Positions 17,807 through 27,504 of a stretch of 64,000 bases of DNA are shown here, in pieces (the first letter of the stretch is position 1; the number at the start of each line of letters is the position of its first letter). The notes beneath the pieces were generated by a model, which searched no databases, had not been told where the DNA came from, and saw only the letters and a list, made by a program, of their open reading frames with translations. The stretch spans positions 1 through 64,000 of the forward strand of contig JAIXUS010000085.1 in NCBI GenBank assembly GCA_027483445.1, given 5' to 3'. The position numbers and the translations under genes are program-made. The stretch comes from Bacteroidota bacterium. GTDB lineage: Bacteria; Bacteroidota; Bacteroidia; M30B66.

Positions 17807-20512
17807 ATGATTTCATACCTTAAGTGGATTAACGCACTAAAAACCACCTTTACCTTCCTTTTTCTGTTTTTAGTAAATGCCATAATGGCGCAGACCGATA
17901 CCGAATTCTGGTTTGTGGCCCCGGAAGCTTCGTCAGGCCATGGCGATTCGCCCATTGTTTTGCGGGTGAGTGCCTTTACCGGCGATGCCGACATTAATCT
18001 GAGCATGCCGGCCAATCCCGGATTTGCGCCTATCATCCTCACCATTCCTGCCGGAAACACCGAATCCATCGACCTTACTGCGTTTATGAATGAGGTCGAA
18101 AACCAGCCTGCCAATCAGGTTTTAAACAAGGGCCTTAAGTTAAGTTCTTCGGTTCCGGTTACAGCCTATTACGAAGTGAATAGCTTTGTAAATCCCGAAA
18201 TTTTCGCCTTAAAAGGGAGCAATGCCCTCGGATTGGAGTTTTACACCCCTTTCCCTTCAACCTATAATAACGGAACCTTTAGCCCGATGCCCCAGAGCGG
18301 TTTCGACATTGTAGCTACCCAAAACAATACGGTGGTAACCATTGTGCCAACAACCAACCTGGTAGGTCACCCGGCTGGCGTGCCTTTTTCGGTTACACTT
18401 CAAGCCGGAGAAACTTACTCCTGCCTTTCGGCATCGGCCATTGCCACCGAACGCCCAATCGGCACACGCATCACTTCCAACAAGCCAATCGGCGTAACCC
18501 TGAAAGACGATTCGGCCTCGCTTCAAGGCTGCCGCGACTTGATGGGCGACCAACTGGTGCCTACCGGCGTAATTGGCACTGAGTACATCGTTATGCGTGG
18601 ATTTTTAAACTCGGGCGACCGTGCATTCATCCTTGCGACAGCAAACAATACCGATGTATTTATTGATGGAAGCCCCACACCGGTAGCTACGATAAATGCA
18701 GGCGAGCAGTATAGCCTCGATATTCTTACCCCGAGCGTTTACATCACAAGCTCTAATCCCGTTTATGTGCTGCATGCCACCGGATTTGGGTGCGAACTGG
18801 GAAGCGCCATTTTGCCCTCCATCGAGTGCACAGGTTCATCGGCGGTTATTTTTACCCGTTCTACCTCAGAGCAATTCGGACTGAACATCATGGCGCGTCC
18901 GGGTTCCGAAGGAAGTTTCGTGCTCAACGGAAGCACTACCTTAGTCACAGCGGTCGACTTTACTGCGGTGCCCGGCGCCGGAGGGCAGTGGCTTTCGGCG
19001 CAACTCACCTTTAGCGAATTTGATGTGCCGGTGGGTACAACATCTGTATTGGCCAATACCTCAAGTGGAAATGAGTTGTTCCACCTCGGCATCATCCACG
19101 GTGGAACCGGAACAGGCTGCCGTTATGGCTATTTTTCCGATTTCGCCTCTACCTATCTTGGCGACTCTCGCACTGTGTGCGTAAACGACTCCATTCAGCT
19201 GGATGCCGGAGGGGGAAAAGACACGTATTTGTGGAATACCGGCGATACCTCTCAGGTAATTTGGGTTGATACGCCCGGCGAATACTGGGTGTTAACCGTC
19301 AAAGACGGCTGCGAAACAACCGATACTGTGCAGGTTGTAGAAGAAGATCCGGCCATCGACTTTGGGCAAAACATCAGCATTTGCGAAGATTCTGTGCTGG
19401 TGCTCAATCCCGGCACTGCATTTTCGACCTTCAATTGGCAAGACAACAGCACCAATTCGACCTTCACCGTGAGCGCCCCCGGGGTTTATTGGGTGGAGGC
19501 GTTTACCTCAGCCGGCTGTCGGGCCTCCGATACGGTTAGCGTTGCTTTTCAGCCCACGCCGCCCATGCTTAACCTGCAATTTCAGTCGCCCGTTTGTGAA
19601 GGCAGCACAGTGGTTTTCGAGGCCCTCGATGCAGTTGCTGAAGTGAACTGGAACGGCCCCGGCAGTTTTGAGGCGAACGAGGCCGAAATTGTGTTCGATA
19701 ACGCACAGGTGAACCAAAGTGGTGTTTATTCGGCGGTGCAAATCGAAAACGGATGCTCCAGCCCACCTGCAAACTTCACCTTACAAATTAATCCAAGTGC
19801 TTCGGTGGAAATCGACGGCGATACGCTGATTTGTGCAGATACCTTGACATTGTTGACCGCCAGCGGAGTGTACACCGATTTGTTGTGGTCGAATGGCGAA
19901 ACTGATGACTCTCTTGAAGTGCAGGCCGGCGAATATTCGGTAATTGCCAGCAATACCAACGGGTGCAACGATACCGCCCTTGTAAATGTGTTGCTCGCTC
20001 AGCCTCTGGCCAATTTCAGCGTAGATCCGCTGAGTCAGGTTGTGCAATTAGGAAACCCATTCGTGTTCACCGATTCCACGCAAATCCTGGCCAATGTGCC
20101 TATCGACGTATATGCCTGGGATTTAGACGATGGCATTCTGCAAACCGGCAATACTGTTACGTACACCTATCCCGATACGGGCACTTACACCGTTGTTCTG
20201 GTGGTGAGCAACGAGATTGGTTGCGTTGATACAGTAAGCAAAGAGGTGAAAGTGATTGATGGCATTGTAATTCCAAATGTATTCTCTCCGAATGGAGATG
20301 GGAAGAACGACGTGTTGAAAATCGGCAATCTGGAGGCTTACGAAAATCCCAACCTGCGCATTTACAATCGTTGGGGCGTATTGCTTTATCAGAGCGACAA
20401 TTACCAGAACGATTGGGACGGTGGCGATGTTCCTGATGGCACCTATTTTTATGTCTTGCTTTTACCAACTGAGCAACAAGACTTTAAAGGCACTGTGTTT
20501 ATTGCGCGGTAA
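17807..20512 (+). CDS. Surface protein with IgGFc-binding-like N-terminus and CHU_C gliding-type sorting domain
   Basis: 901-residue T9SS cargo. Signal peptide 1-29 (ending NAIMAQ), then a 300-residue domain beginning TDTEFWFVAPEASSGHGDSPI and including SSVPVTAYYEVNSF and SNKPIGVTLKDDSA, which resembles IgGFc-binding protein N-terminal domains. Next come several Ig-like or SprB-like modules with the recurrent signature D-T-V-x-V and paired Cys (YLWNTGDTSQVIWVDTPGEYW). Residues about 745-815 form a PKD domain (VYAWDLDDG ... YTYPDTGTYTVVLVVSN). The final 80 residues, IPNVFSPNGDGKNDVLKI ... RWGVLLYQS ... GTYFYVLLL, are the CHU_C (type B) sorting domain used by SprB-like gliding and surface adhesins. 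Followed 73 bp later by a TonB receptor gene. Confidence 0.87.
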   Translation: MISYLKWINALKTTFTFLFLFLVNAIMAQTDTEFWFVAPEASSGHGDSPIVLRVSAFTGDADINLSMPANPGFAPIILTIPAGNTESIDLTAFMNEVENQPANQVLNKGLKLSSSVPVTAYYEVNSFVNPEIFALKGSNALGLEFYTPFPSTYNNGTFSPMPQSGFDIVATQNNTVVTIVPTTNLVGHPAGVPFSVTLQAGETYSCLSASAIATERPIGTRITSNKPIGVTLKDDSASLQGCRDLMGDQLVPTGVIGTEYIVMRGFLNSGDRAFILATANNTDVFIDGSPTPVATINAGEQYSLDILTPSVYITSSNPVYVLHATGFGCELGSAILPSIECTGSSAVIFTRSTSEQFGLNIMARPGSEGSFVLNGSTTLVTAVDFTAVPGAGGQWLSAQLTFSEFDVPVGTTSVLANTSSGNELFHLGIIHGGTGTGCRYGYFSDFASTYLGDSRTVCVNDSIQLDAGGGKDTYLWNTGDTSQVIWVDTPGEYWVLTVKDGCETTDTVQVVEEDPAIDFGQNISICEDSVLVLNPGTAFSTFNWQDNSTNSTFTVSAPGVYWVEAFTSAGCRASDTVSVAFQPTPPMLNLQFQSPVCEGSTVVFEALDAVAEVNWNGPGSFEANEAEIVFDNAQVNQSGVYSAVQIENGCSSPPANFTLQINPSASVEIDGDTLICADTLTLLTASGVYTDLLWSNGETDDSLEVQAGEYSVIASNTNGCNDTALVNVLLAQPLANFSVDPLSQVVQLGNPFVFTDSTQILANVPIDVYAWDLDDGILQTGNTVTYTYPDTGTYTVVLVVSNEIGCVDTVSKEVKVIDGIVIPNVFSPNGDGKNDVLKIGNLEAYENPNLRIYNRWGVLLYQSDNYQNDWDGGDVPDGTYFYVLLLPTEQQDFKGTVFIAR

Positions 20513-20585
20513 AGCGGATTTTTCTCAACTTGCAGTCGGCCGGCTTTAACTCCGGCTGAGGTTGCTGTTAAGTAATGAAAGCATT

Positions 20586-23396
20586 ATGATGAAGTATTGG
20601 AAATACTGGCTTTTTCTTGGTCTATTTGGCCTTTCGGCCGGATGGCTTCAAGCACAAAACCTGAGTGGAAAAGTGCTCGATGAGAAAAGCGGTGAGCCTT
20701 TAATCGGCGCAACGGTAGTCCTTAAGGGTACAACCCGTGGAAGCACCGTAGATATCAACGGGCAGTTCAGTATTCCCAATCCAGGCACCCCACCGTTTAC
20801 CATAACTGTGTCGTATGTGGGCTACACCCCGAAAGACGTTCAGGTAACAACCTTGAGTAAGCCCCTCAACATCACCCTCCAAACGGTCGAGAATGTGTTG
20901 GGCACCATGGAGATTACCGATATTCGGTTAACAGAAAAGCAGCGCGAATCTCCCCTCACCGTCGAAGCCCTCGATCTGATTGCCATCAAGGAAACGCCGG
21001 CAGCCAATTTTTACGACGGCCTCGGCTCGCTCAAGGGCGTTGACCTCACTGCGGCAAGTCTCGGATTCAAAATCATCAACACCCGGGGCTTCAACAGCAC
21101 CTCGCCTGTACGTTCTCTGCAAATTATCGATGGGGTCGACAACCAGGCGCCGGGCCTTAACTTTTCATTGGGAAATTTCCTCGGCTCCTCCGAATTAGAC
21201 GTGCAGAAAGTCGATATCATTGTGGGCGCCTCCTCAGCCTTTTATGGTCCGAATGCCTTCAATGGGGTTATCAGCATGACCACCAAGAACCCCTTCGACT
21301 TTACCGGGCTCACAGCCCAGGCGAAGGTGGGTGAGCGAAACCTCTTCGAGAGCTCCGTTCGCTGGGCCCAGAAATTCAAGAATAAAGAAGGTGTCGATAA
21401 GTTTGCCTACAAACTCAACCTCAGCTTCATGCGCGCACTCGACTGGGAAGCCGACAATATGGACCCCACCGAGCAATCGCTCACCGACGCAACAAACCCC
21501 GGTGGTTACGATGCCATCAATCGGTATGGCGACGAAGAACTGGGAGGCTTTCAATTTAATTTTGCCCGCACACCCAGCGAGAAAAATACCTATTCCGGAT
21601 TGGGCATCATTTACCGCAATGGTTACCGGGAACGCGATCTTGTCGATTACAATACCGAAAACATCAAGCTTAACGCGGCCCTTCACTACCGGATTAAACC
21701 CGATTTAGAGCTTATCTTCAGCAGTAATTTCGGAACCGGAACAACCATTTATCAAGGAGAAAACCGATTTAGTTTGCGCGACATCCTCTTTTTCCAAAAT
21801 CGATTGGAGTTGGTTAAGAAAGACAAGGGGTTCATCCGCATTTATGCGACCAACGAAGATGCCGGCAACTCATTCGATGCAGTAGTTACAGCTTTCGAGC
21901 TCCAAAACCTGAGCAAATCGAACAATGCCTGGAAATCGGCTTACCAGAATGCCTGGACCTCCGGAGGGTTCAATGCCCCGCGTTTCAAGGTACGCAGCCT
22001 TCCCGGCTACCCCAGTCCATTTAACGAGACCGTGTACGATTCGCTCATGTTGGTATTTTCCGATTCGTTATTCAAATACCACGAATTTGCACGCGGCGTG
22101 GCCAACAATGGCAATGGTTCTACTACACTCGACTTTTTCGAAGCCGGAACAGCCCGCTTCGATTCGGCCAAAGCAGCCATCCAATCGCGCACCCTGGCCG
22201 ATGGTGGAAGCCGGCTGATCGACCGAAGTGCCTTGTATCACATTCATGGTGAATACAAGATTCAGCCTAAATCGTGGAAAACCACCGCAGTAACCGTTGG
22301 GGCTAACGGACGAATGTACAGGCCTAATTCTGAGGGAACGATTTTTAGCGACACGCTCGAAATCGATCGGATTGAAAATGGCGATACGCTGTTTAAGCGC
22401 CGGGTAATTGTGAATAGCGAATGGGGCGCTTACCTCGGCGTACAACAGAAGCTTCTTGTTGATCGGCTAAAGTTGAATGCAACGATTCGGGTCGACAAAA
22501 ACCAGAATTTCAACCTGATTTCTACCCAAAGCGGCTCGGCCATCTACACGGTAAATAACAACCATACCTTCAGAGTGGTATATTCTTCGGCCATTCGAAA
22601 TCCCACCTTGCAGGATCAGTACCTGTTTTACAATGTAGGTCGGGCAATTTTGCTCGGTAACATCACCGGGCGCGACTCGCTGGTGAATATTCCTTCCTTC
22701 TTCGATTACCTCGAGAATCTCGACCCTTCTAAACTCGTGTATTTCGACGTCGATCCGATTCGCCCTGAGCGTGTTCAGACCATCGAGCTGGGCTATCGTG
22801 GAACCCTGTTCAACAAGGTGTTTGTAGACATGAGCTATTACCGCTCGATGTACCGCGATTTTATTGGCTTTAAGGTTGGGCTCGATGTTACGCCTACCGG
22901 CGGATTGCCACTCATCCAGGCCTATCGTTTAGCGGCCAATACCAACGATTTGGTGTTCACCCAGGGCTTTAGCGGCGGGGTGAACTACTATTTTGCCGAA
23001 AAATTTGCCCTCAACGGGAACTACTCATGGAATGTACTGAGCCGCCCCGACAGTACCGATGAAATCATCACCGCCTTTAACACCCCCGAGCACAAGTTTA
23101 ACCTTGGCATCAACGGTCGTCAACTGAAATTGCCCTGGATTACCGGTGAGAACTTCGGGTTTAACATCAATTACAAATGGGTCGAAGGCTTCCGGTTCGA
23201 GGGCGCTCCCCAGTTTACGGGTTCCATTCCATCGTATGGCATGGTCGACGCCCAAGTGAATTATGCCGTGCCCAAATGGAAACTCGTTTTCAAACTGGGT
23301 GCCTCTAACCTTCTCAACAATAAGGTGTTTATGGTGTATGGAGGTCCGCTCATTGGGCGACTTTCCTACTTCTCCGTCACTGTTGATATTCCGTAA
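20586..23396 (+). CDS. TonB-dependent receptor
   Basis: About 936-residue outer-membrane receptor. The chosen ATG (20586, or the adjacent one at 20589) precedes a signal peptide KYWKYWLFLGLFGLSAGWLQAQ. Then a CarboxypepD_reg-like domain (LSGKVLDEKSGEPLIGATVVL ... STVDINGQFSI), a plug (INTRGFNSTSPVRSLQIIDGVD, then ASSAFYGPNAFNGVISM) and the beta-barrel with large aromatic-rich loops. The terminal residues LSYFSVTVDIP lack a terminal aromatic, which is slightly unusual. No SusD. The T9SS esterase-like gene follows at 82 bp and may share its transcript; the transported ligand is unknown. Confidence 0.9.
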   Translation: MMKYWKYWLFLGLFGLSAGWLQAQNLSGKVLDEKSGEPLIGATVVLKGTTRGSTVDINGQFSIPNPGTPPFTITVSYVGYTPKDVQVTTLSKPLNITLQTVENVLGTMEITDIRLTEKQRESPLTVEALDLIAIKETPAANFYDGLGSLKGVDLTAASLGFKIINTRGFNSTSPVRSLQIIDGVDNQAPGLNFSLGNFLGSSELDVQKVDIIVGASSAFYGPNAFNGVISMTTKNPFDFTGLTAQAKVGERNLFESSVRWAQKFKNKEGVDKFAYKLNLSFMRALDWEADNMDPTEQSLTDATNPGGYDAINRYGDEELGGFQFNFARTPSEKNTYSGLGIIYRNGYRERDLVDYNTENIKLNAALHYRIKPDLELIFSSNFGTGTTIYQGENRFSLRDILFFQNRLELVKKDKGFIRIYATNEDAGNSFDAVVTAFELQNLSKSNNAWKSAYQNAWTSGGFNAPRFKVRSLPGYPSPFNETVYDSLMLVFSDSLFKYHEFARGVANNGNGSTTLDFFEAGTARFDSAKAAIQSRTLADGGSRLIDRSALYHIHGEYKIQPKSWKTTAVTVGANGRMYRPNSEGTIFSDTLEIDRIENGDTLFKRRVIVNSEWGAYLGVQQKLLVDRLKLNATIRVDKNQNFNLISTQSGSAIYTVNNNHTFRVVYSSAIRNPTLQDQYLFYNVGRAILLGNITGRDSLVNIPSFFDYLENLDPSKLVYFDVDPIRPERVQTIELGYRGTLFNKVFVDMSYYRSMYRDFIGFKVGLDVTPTGGLPLIQAYRLAANTNDLVFTQGFSGGVNYYFAEKFALNGNYSWNVLSRPDSTDEIITAFNTPEHKFNLGINGRQLKLPWITGENFGFNINYKWVEGFRFEGAPQFTGSIPSYGMVDAQVNYAVPKWKLVFKLGASNLLNNKVFMVYGGPLIGRLSYFSVTVDIP

Positions 23397-23478
23397 CAGA
23401 CCCTTGAATTTGCTCACGCATTTAACGCTAACTTAGTCCACTGATTCAAAAACCATTTCTCTCTAACCTCAATCAACT

Positions 23479-25182
23479 ATGAAAAAACTCTCCGTTTGTA
23501 TCCTGGCTGCCGCGTCCCTACTTATAGGCAGCAAAGCCAGTGCACAGCGATACCTGACCGAGGTATTCACCGATGCACAAATTACCATTACCAACGACGT
23601 GCAGTATGCCCAAAACATTTCGGTTTTGGCTACCATACTGGCCGCCTTGCAGCAACAAACACCACCACCACCCGACACCATTGCCCTGCGCATGGATGTT
23701 TACCAACCAACCCAATCGGTAGATACCGAAGATGAACGTCCGCTCATCATTTACCTTCCCACCGGAAACTTCTTGCCTCCCGTAGTGAACGGAGCTCCAA
23801 CAGGATCGCGCAAAGACAGCTCTTGTGTGAACATCGCCAAGCAATTTGCCAAGCGCGGGTACGTATGCGCCGTGGTTGAATACCGCCAGGGCTGGAACCC
23901 GGTTTCTACCAGCCAGGTTGTTCGTACCGGTACCATCCTCAATGCCGCTTACCGCGGTCAGCAAGACAGTAAGGCGGCCGTACGTTTCTTCCGTGCCGAC
24001 CGTGCTACCTCAAACACCTACAAAATCGACCCGAACCGTGTAGCCCTTCTGGGCGAAGGTACCGGCGGATATGTAGCCATGGCTCACGCCTTCCTCGATA
24101 GTCCGGGAAAAATCGGACGCCTTCCAGGCCTTGGCGACGATAAATTCCTGCGCACCCAAAACCCCGATTCATCAGTGGTAGACACCAACCGCGTTGGTAA
24201 CTTCGATGGAACCAATAACATTCCGCTCAACCTCATGGATTTCGCCCTGAGTGGCGGCGACCTTTTGAAGGTAACCGGTAACGTAGCCAACAATCCGGGC
24301 TACCCGTCTGATGTACAATTGGTGATGAACATGGGTGGTGCCCTCGGCGATACTTCATGGCTTGATCCGGGTCAAATCCCAATGATTGGTATCCATGCCG
24401 TACGCGATCCGAACGCTCCGCATCAGATTGGCGACGTAATCGTTCCTACCACCGGCGACCTTGTAATTCCATTTGCCAGCGGTGCCGGATTTAACCTCGC
24501 CCGCGCAAACCAGTACGGAAATAACGCATCATTTGCCAACGTACAGTACAACGACCCTATCACTGCCATCGTTGAGTCGCGCTACAACCAGAACATTCCG
24601 TTTGGCCCTGCCACCATCAACACCGGTAGTGGCAAAGGTTTGTTGCCATTCATTCTTCCCGAAGCAGCCGTATTTCGATACAACCACGGTAGTCCATGGC
24701 AGTTCTGGAATTCAACACAAATAACCGCGACGCTTAATATTCCGGGTTCTAATCCTCCTATAACTACACACCAAGAAGGTATCCAAAGCAATATCTTCAT
24801 GGCTCAGGGCGACGTAGTTGGTCGTCAGCGCGCAATGCAGTACATCGATACCGTTCAGCAATACGTTAACCCACGTATCGTATGCGCATTCGACCTTCCC
24901 GAGTGCGACGTGGTAGGCATCCGCGACGTTGAGAACACCGCTTCGGCCATCGAGGCCTTCCCGAATCCGGCCCGCAACGAAGTAAACATCCGCGTGAAAA
25001 ACCCTGGTGCATCAATCACTGCGTGGACACTCATCGACCCAACCGGGCGTGTGGTGGCAACCCAGCAAAACATCAAAGAACAGCAGGTGTTGGTTTCACG
25101 CAATGGACTGGCTGCAGGCCTTTACCTCTTGAAATTCGAAACCACTAACGGCGCCGGAAGCACACGCCTCGTGTTCGAGTAA
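23479..25182 (+). CDS. T9SS-secreted alpha/beta-hydrolase-like protein lacking the nucleophilic serine
   Basis: 567 residues with a signal peptide (1-22, SKASAQ) and a C-terminal type A sorting domain (AFPNPARNEVNI ... GLAAGLYLLKF). The middle (about 60-300) follows the carboxylesterase/BD-FAE pattern: RMDVYQPTQ, RPLIIYLPTGNF, the helix with AKRGYVCAVVEYRQGW, RGQQDSKAAVRFFRADRA, and then DPNRVALLGEGTGGYVAMAH where the nucleophile elbow should be. Residues 192-196 read G-E-G-T-G instead of G-x-S-x-G, so the Ser is replaced by Gly194 (codon GGT). It is probably a non-catalytic relative or acts by another mechanism. A strong terminator follows. Confidence 0.8.
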   Translation: MKKLSVCILAAASLLIGSKASAQRYLTEVFTDAQITITNDVQYAQNISVLATILAALQQQTPPPPDTIALRMDVYQPTQSVDTEDERPLIIYLPTGNFLPPVVNGAPTGSRKDSSCVNIAKQFAKRGYVCAVVEYRQGWNPVSTSQVVRTGTILNAAYRGQQDSKAAVRFFRADRATSNTYKIDPNRVALLGEGTGGYVAMAHAFLDSPGKIGRLPGLGDDKFLRTQNPDSSVVDTNRVGNFDGTNNIPLNLMDFALSGGDLLKVTGNVANNPGYPSDVQLVMNMGGALGDTSWLDPGQIPMIGIHAVRDPNAPHQIGDVIVPTTGDLVIPFASGAGFNLARANQYGNNASFANVQYNDPITAIVESRYNQNIPFGPATINTGSGKGLLPFILPEAAVFRYNHGSPWQFWNSTQITATLNIPGSNPPITTHQEGIQSNIFMAQGDVVGRQRAMQYIDTVQQYVNPRIVCAFDLPECDVVGIRDVENTASAIEAFPNPARNEVNIRVKNPGASITAWTLIDPTGRVVATQQNIKEQQVLVSRNGLAAGLYLLKFETTNGAGSTRLVFE

Positions 25183-25207
25183 TCTCAATTGCAAAACATT
25201 CATTCCC

Positions 25208-25237
25208 AAAAAGTCCTCCCCTGTGGAGGACTTTTTT
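25208..25237 (+). terminator. Rho-independent terminator
   Basis: Twelve-base-pair stem AAAAAGTCCTCC / GGAGGACTTTTT with a 5-nt loop, a run of T at the end, 25 bp after the T9SS hydrolase-like gene. Its T-run overlaps the -7 box of the following gene. Confidence 0.9.
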
Positions 25238-25248
25238 AGTTTTAGGCC

Positions 25249-26931
25249 ATGCTAAACGCAGCGTACCGCCCCTGGTTGTTTTTTGGATTAAACGTGCTGT
25301 TTATCGTCCTGTTTCTGGAGGCCGACCCCTTCTGGTTCAAGGCCACCGACGATGCCCACGACGCAGCCTGGTGGGCCGATCCGGCGCGCCTCTACCTTAC
25401 CCAACACATCTGGATGGTAGACCATTTCGCCGGCGCCCTGGCAGTAGGCCCATTCGCCGTGCTTTGGCATTGGCTGGTGTTTAGCCTAGCTTCGTGTGGT
25501 TTGTGGCAGCTCAAGCTACTCTCTGTAGTGCCGGCGGTAGGTATAGCCTATATGATTGGCCGCAACAAGGCCGACCGCAGCGCACTGCCCGCCTTGCTGC
25601 TTTTCCCGTTCTGGCTGGCTTATGCCCGCAGTGGCTTGCCCGAAATTATGCAAGCAGCGGCCTTGCTCTGGTTCGCCCAAAACATACATCAACAATCGCC
25701 GGTTCGCTGGTTCTTACTGGGCCTGGCCCTGGGTTGCGCCACCTTGTTTAAAGTCTCATTCATCTATCTGCTACCGGCCCCATTCATCGCCTGGTGGTGG
25801 AACGACTCCCGAATCGAACCGCGCAAGCACCTCATTCTGGCCTCCGGTATTGCTGTCGTTTTAGGCACTGCCACCATGCTTTGGTTCATTCCTCAAGGAA
25901 AGGCGCTGCAGCCTTTCTTGAATGCCTTTGGCGAGTCGTATTTCAGCACCGTGCAGCTTATACATCCCGAAGGACTCATTGCCCGGTGGGTATATGCCGG
26001 CACCAAGCCCTTCTGGGCCGACCCTTTGGTGCTCATGAGCCTCCTGTGGGTTTTGCATGCGCTATCGCGGGATGGCCTTGTGCATCCCTACCTTAAGCTC
26101 TTCTTACCCGCCTTGCTTCTCTTGAGCTTCAGCGATTTTACCAGCCGTCGGTTTGTGCCCCTGCTTCCCCTGCTCATCATCATGGCCAATAGCCCGATGG
26201 AGGAGGTGCTCAGCCCGAACAAACGGAAAGCCCTCGAATGGATTTTGGTCTTGCTGCTCTTCTGGCAATACGTTGGGCTTTTTGATGTCGGGTACCACCT
26301 CATTCGCTACGATGGCCAATACTTCCACCTTAGCCCGGCAGCCTGGGTATTGCTGGTGGTCATCCCGCTTGCGGCCGGCCTGCACTACTGGCGAAGCCCG
26401 CACCTTGGCTCTAAGCAACTGGCCCCAATTACCGCATGTATACTAGGTATTGCCGGATTTATGCAGCACAACCCCTCCGGCAACGTGCTGCCCTGGCAAG
26501 CCGCCATGGTATTTGTTTTTGGGCTTTTACTATTCGCCTCCAGAAGCCTGTCGAGAGGCTGGATTTTAGGCTGCGGACTGTTTTTGATTTATTCGGGGTT
26601 TAAGCATACCGCGTTTTCTGAACGTGCCGCCATAGAAGCCTTTGCCCGGCAAACACCGGGTTCGCCAAGGGTAGCCGGAAACAGCGGGGCCTTTCTGCTG
26701 GCCTTGAAATCGAAAGCCCAGGTGATGCATTTCCCCGAAAAAGCCGCACAACGCGAGGCTCCCCAAGTGCTGGCCGGCCTCAGTACAGCCGAGATGGATT
26801 CGGTGGCCCTCAGCACCACCTTGCAGCATTTGGCCGGGCTTTACCACTTGCAATGCGAAGCCAAAGCCCCCTTTCCCGTGTGGAATAACCGGGCGCAGGC
26901 CCTCATTTTCGACTGCGAACAAAAGCCTTGA
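25249..26931 (+). CDS. Multi-pass membrane glycosyltransferase-like protein (GT39/PMT fold)
   Basis: 560 residues with about a dozen predicted membrane helices. The first helix ends in an acidic loop (FKATDDAHDAAWW) as expected of the catalytic loop of ArnT/PMT-type lipid-linked sugar transferases; further hydrophobic blocks include LALGCATLFKVSFIYLLPAPFIAWWW. The C-terminal 100 residues are soluble. Substrate unknown; sugar transfer from polyprenyl phosphate donors to lipid or protein is the family role. A 7/8 -7 box (TAGTTTTA, 25237-25244) lies 4 nt before the ATG. Its stop overlaps the start region of the next gene by a few bases, so a shared transcript is likely. Confidence 0.65.
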   Translation: MLNAAYRPWLFFGLNVLFIVLFLEADPFWFKATDDAHDAAWWADPARLYLTQHIWMVDHFAGALAVGPFAVLWHWLVFSLASCGLWQLKLLSVVPAVGIAYMIGRNKADRSALPALLLFPFWLAYARSGLPEIMQAAALLWFAQNIHQQSPVRWFLLGLALGCATLFKVSFIYLLPAPFIAWWWNDSRIEPRKHLILASGIAVVLGTATMLWFIPQGKALQPFLNAFGESYFSTVQLIHPEGLIARWVYAGTKPFWADPLVLMSLLWVLHALSRDGLVHPYLKLFLPALLLLSFSDFTSRRFVPLLPLLIIMANSPMEEVLSPNKRKALEWILVLLLFWQYVGLFDVGYHLIRYDGQYFHLSPAAWVLLVVIPLAAGLHYWRSPHLGSKQLAPITACILGIAGFMQHNPSGNVLPWQAAMVFVFGLLLFASRSLSRGWILGCGLFLIYSGFKHTAFSERAAIEAFARQTPGSPRVAGNSGAFLLALKSKAQVMHFPEKAAQREAPQVLAGLSTAEMDSVALSTTLQHLAGLYHLQCEAKAPFPVWNNRAQALIFDCEQKP

Positions 26932-26951
26932 TTTTGCATCTTTGCTCAACC

Positions 26952-27425
26952 ATGAAAAAAATCGCGATTTACCTCCTGCTGCTCACTATCAGCCTCTCCT
27001 GCAAAAAAGAGAAGAAAGGCTGCACCGATACAGGAGCCATCAACTACGTGGCCGAAGCCACCAGCGACGACGGCACTTGTACCTACGAGCGCGACGTTTA
27101 CATTGGCGTGTACGATGCCATAAAAACCTGTGGTATATACAGCTCCGATTCGGCAATGGTGTTCCAGATTTCCCGTTCGCCCGAGGCTGCAAACCGAATC
27201 CTCCTCGAAGAATTTCCCGAAACAGGGGGTATCCTCTATGCCAATGTCGATTTAAGCGATGTGAATAAAATTATTATTCCTAACCAAACACTCGAAAATG
27301 CACTCGACATTTCGCAGGTTTCAGGCACCGGAACCCTGTCGGGCTCGGCGCTAAGCCTTAGCATTTACCGCATCGACCAAAGCAATAGCCTCGACACTTG
27401 CACCATCGAGGCCATCCGCCGGTAA
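26952..27425 (+). CDS. Small lipoprotein with GCTD...DDGTC motif
   Basis: 157-residue predicted lipoprotein. Signal and lipobox KKIAIYLLLLTISLSC, then KKEKK and the motif GCTDTGAINYVAEATSDDGTC common in Bacteroidota surface proteins (pattern G-C-T-D-x-x-A-x-N-Y ... D-D-G-x-C). The rest is beta-rich with no known catalytic motif. The ATG at 26952 is used because the upstream codons lack a signal. A sister gene with the same architecture lies 79 bp downstream. A 7/8 -7 box (CATCTTTG) ends 8 nt before the ATG. Anchored in the inner or outer membrane; function unknown. Confidence 0.75.
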   Translation: MKKIAIYLLLLTISLSCKKEKKGCTDTGAINYVAEATSDDGTCTYERDVYIGVYDAIKTCGIYSSDSAMVFQISRSPEAANRILLEEFPETGGILYANVDLSDVNKIIIPNQTLENALDISQVSGTGTLSGSALSLSIYRIDQSNSLDTCTIEAIRR

Positions 27426-27481
27426 CCCGATACTATTTTTGACGTAACATTCGGTGTAACACATTAAACCAAATTTCTTTT

Positions 27482-27489
27482 TACATTTG
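27482..27489 (+). promoter_or_regulatory. -7 box before the second lipoprotein gene
   Basis: Perfect TAnnTTTG (TACATTTG). Spacing implies a leader of about 11 nt. No matching -33 box is evident. Confidence 0.5.
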
Positions 27490-27504
27490 CGTTCCGCCAT
27501 AAAT

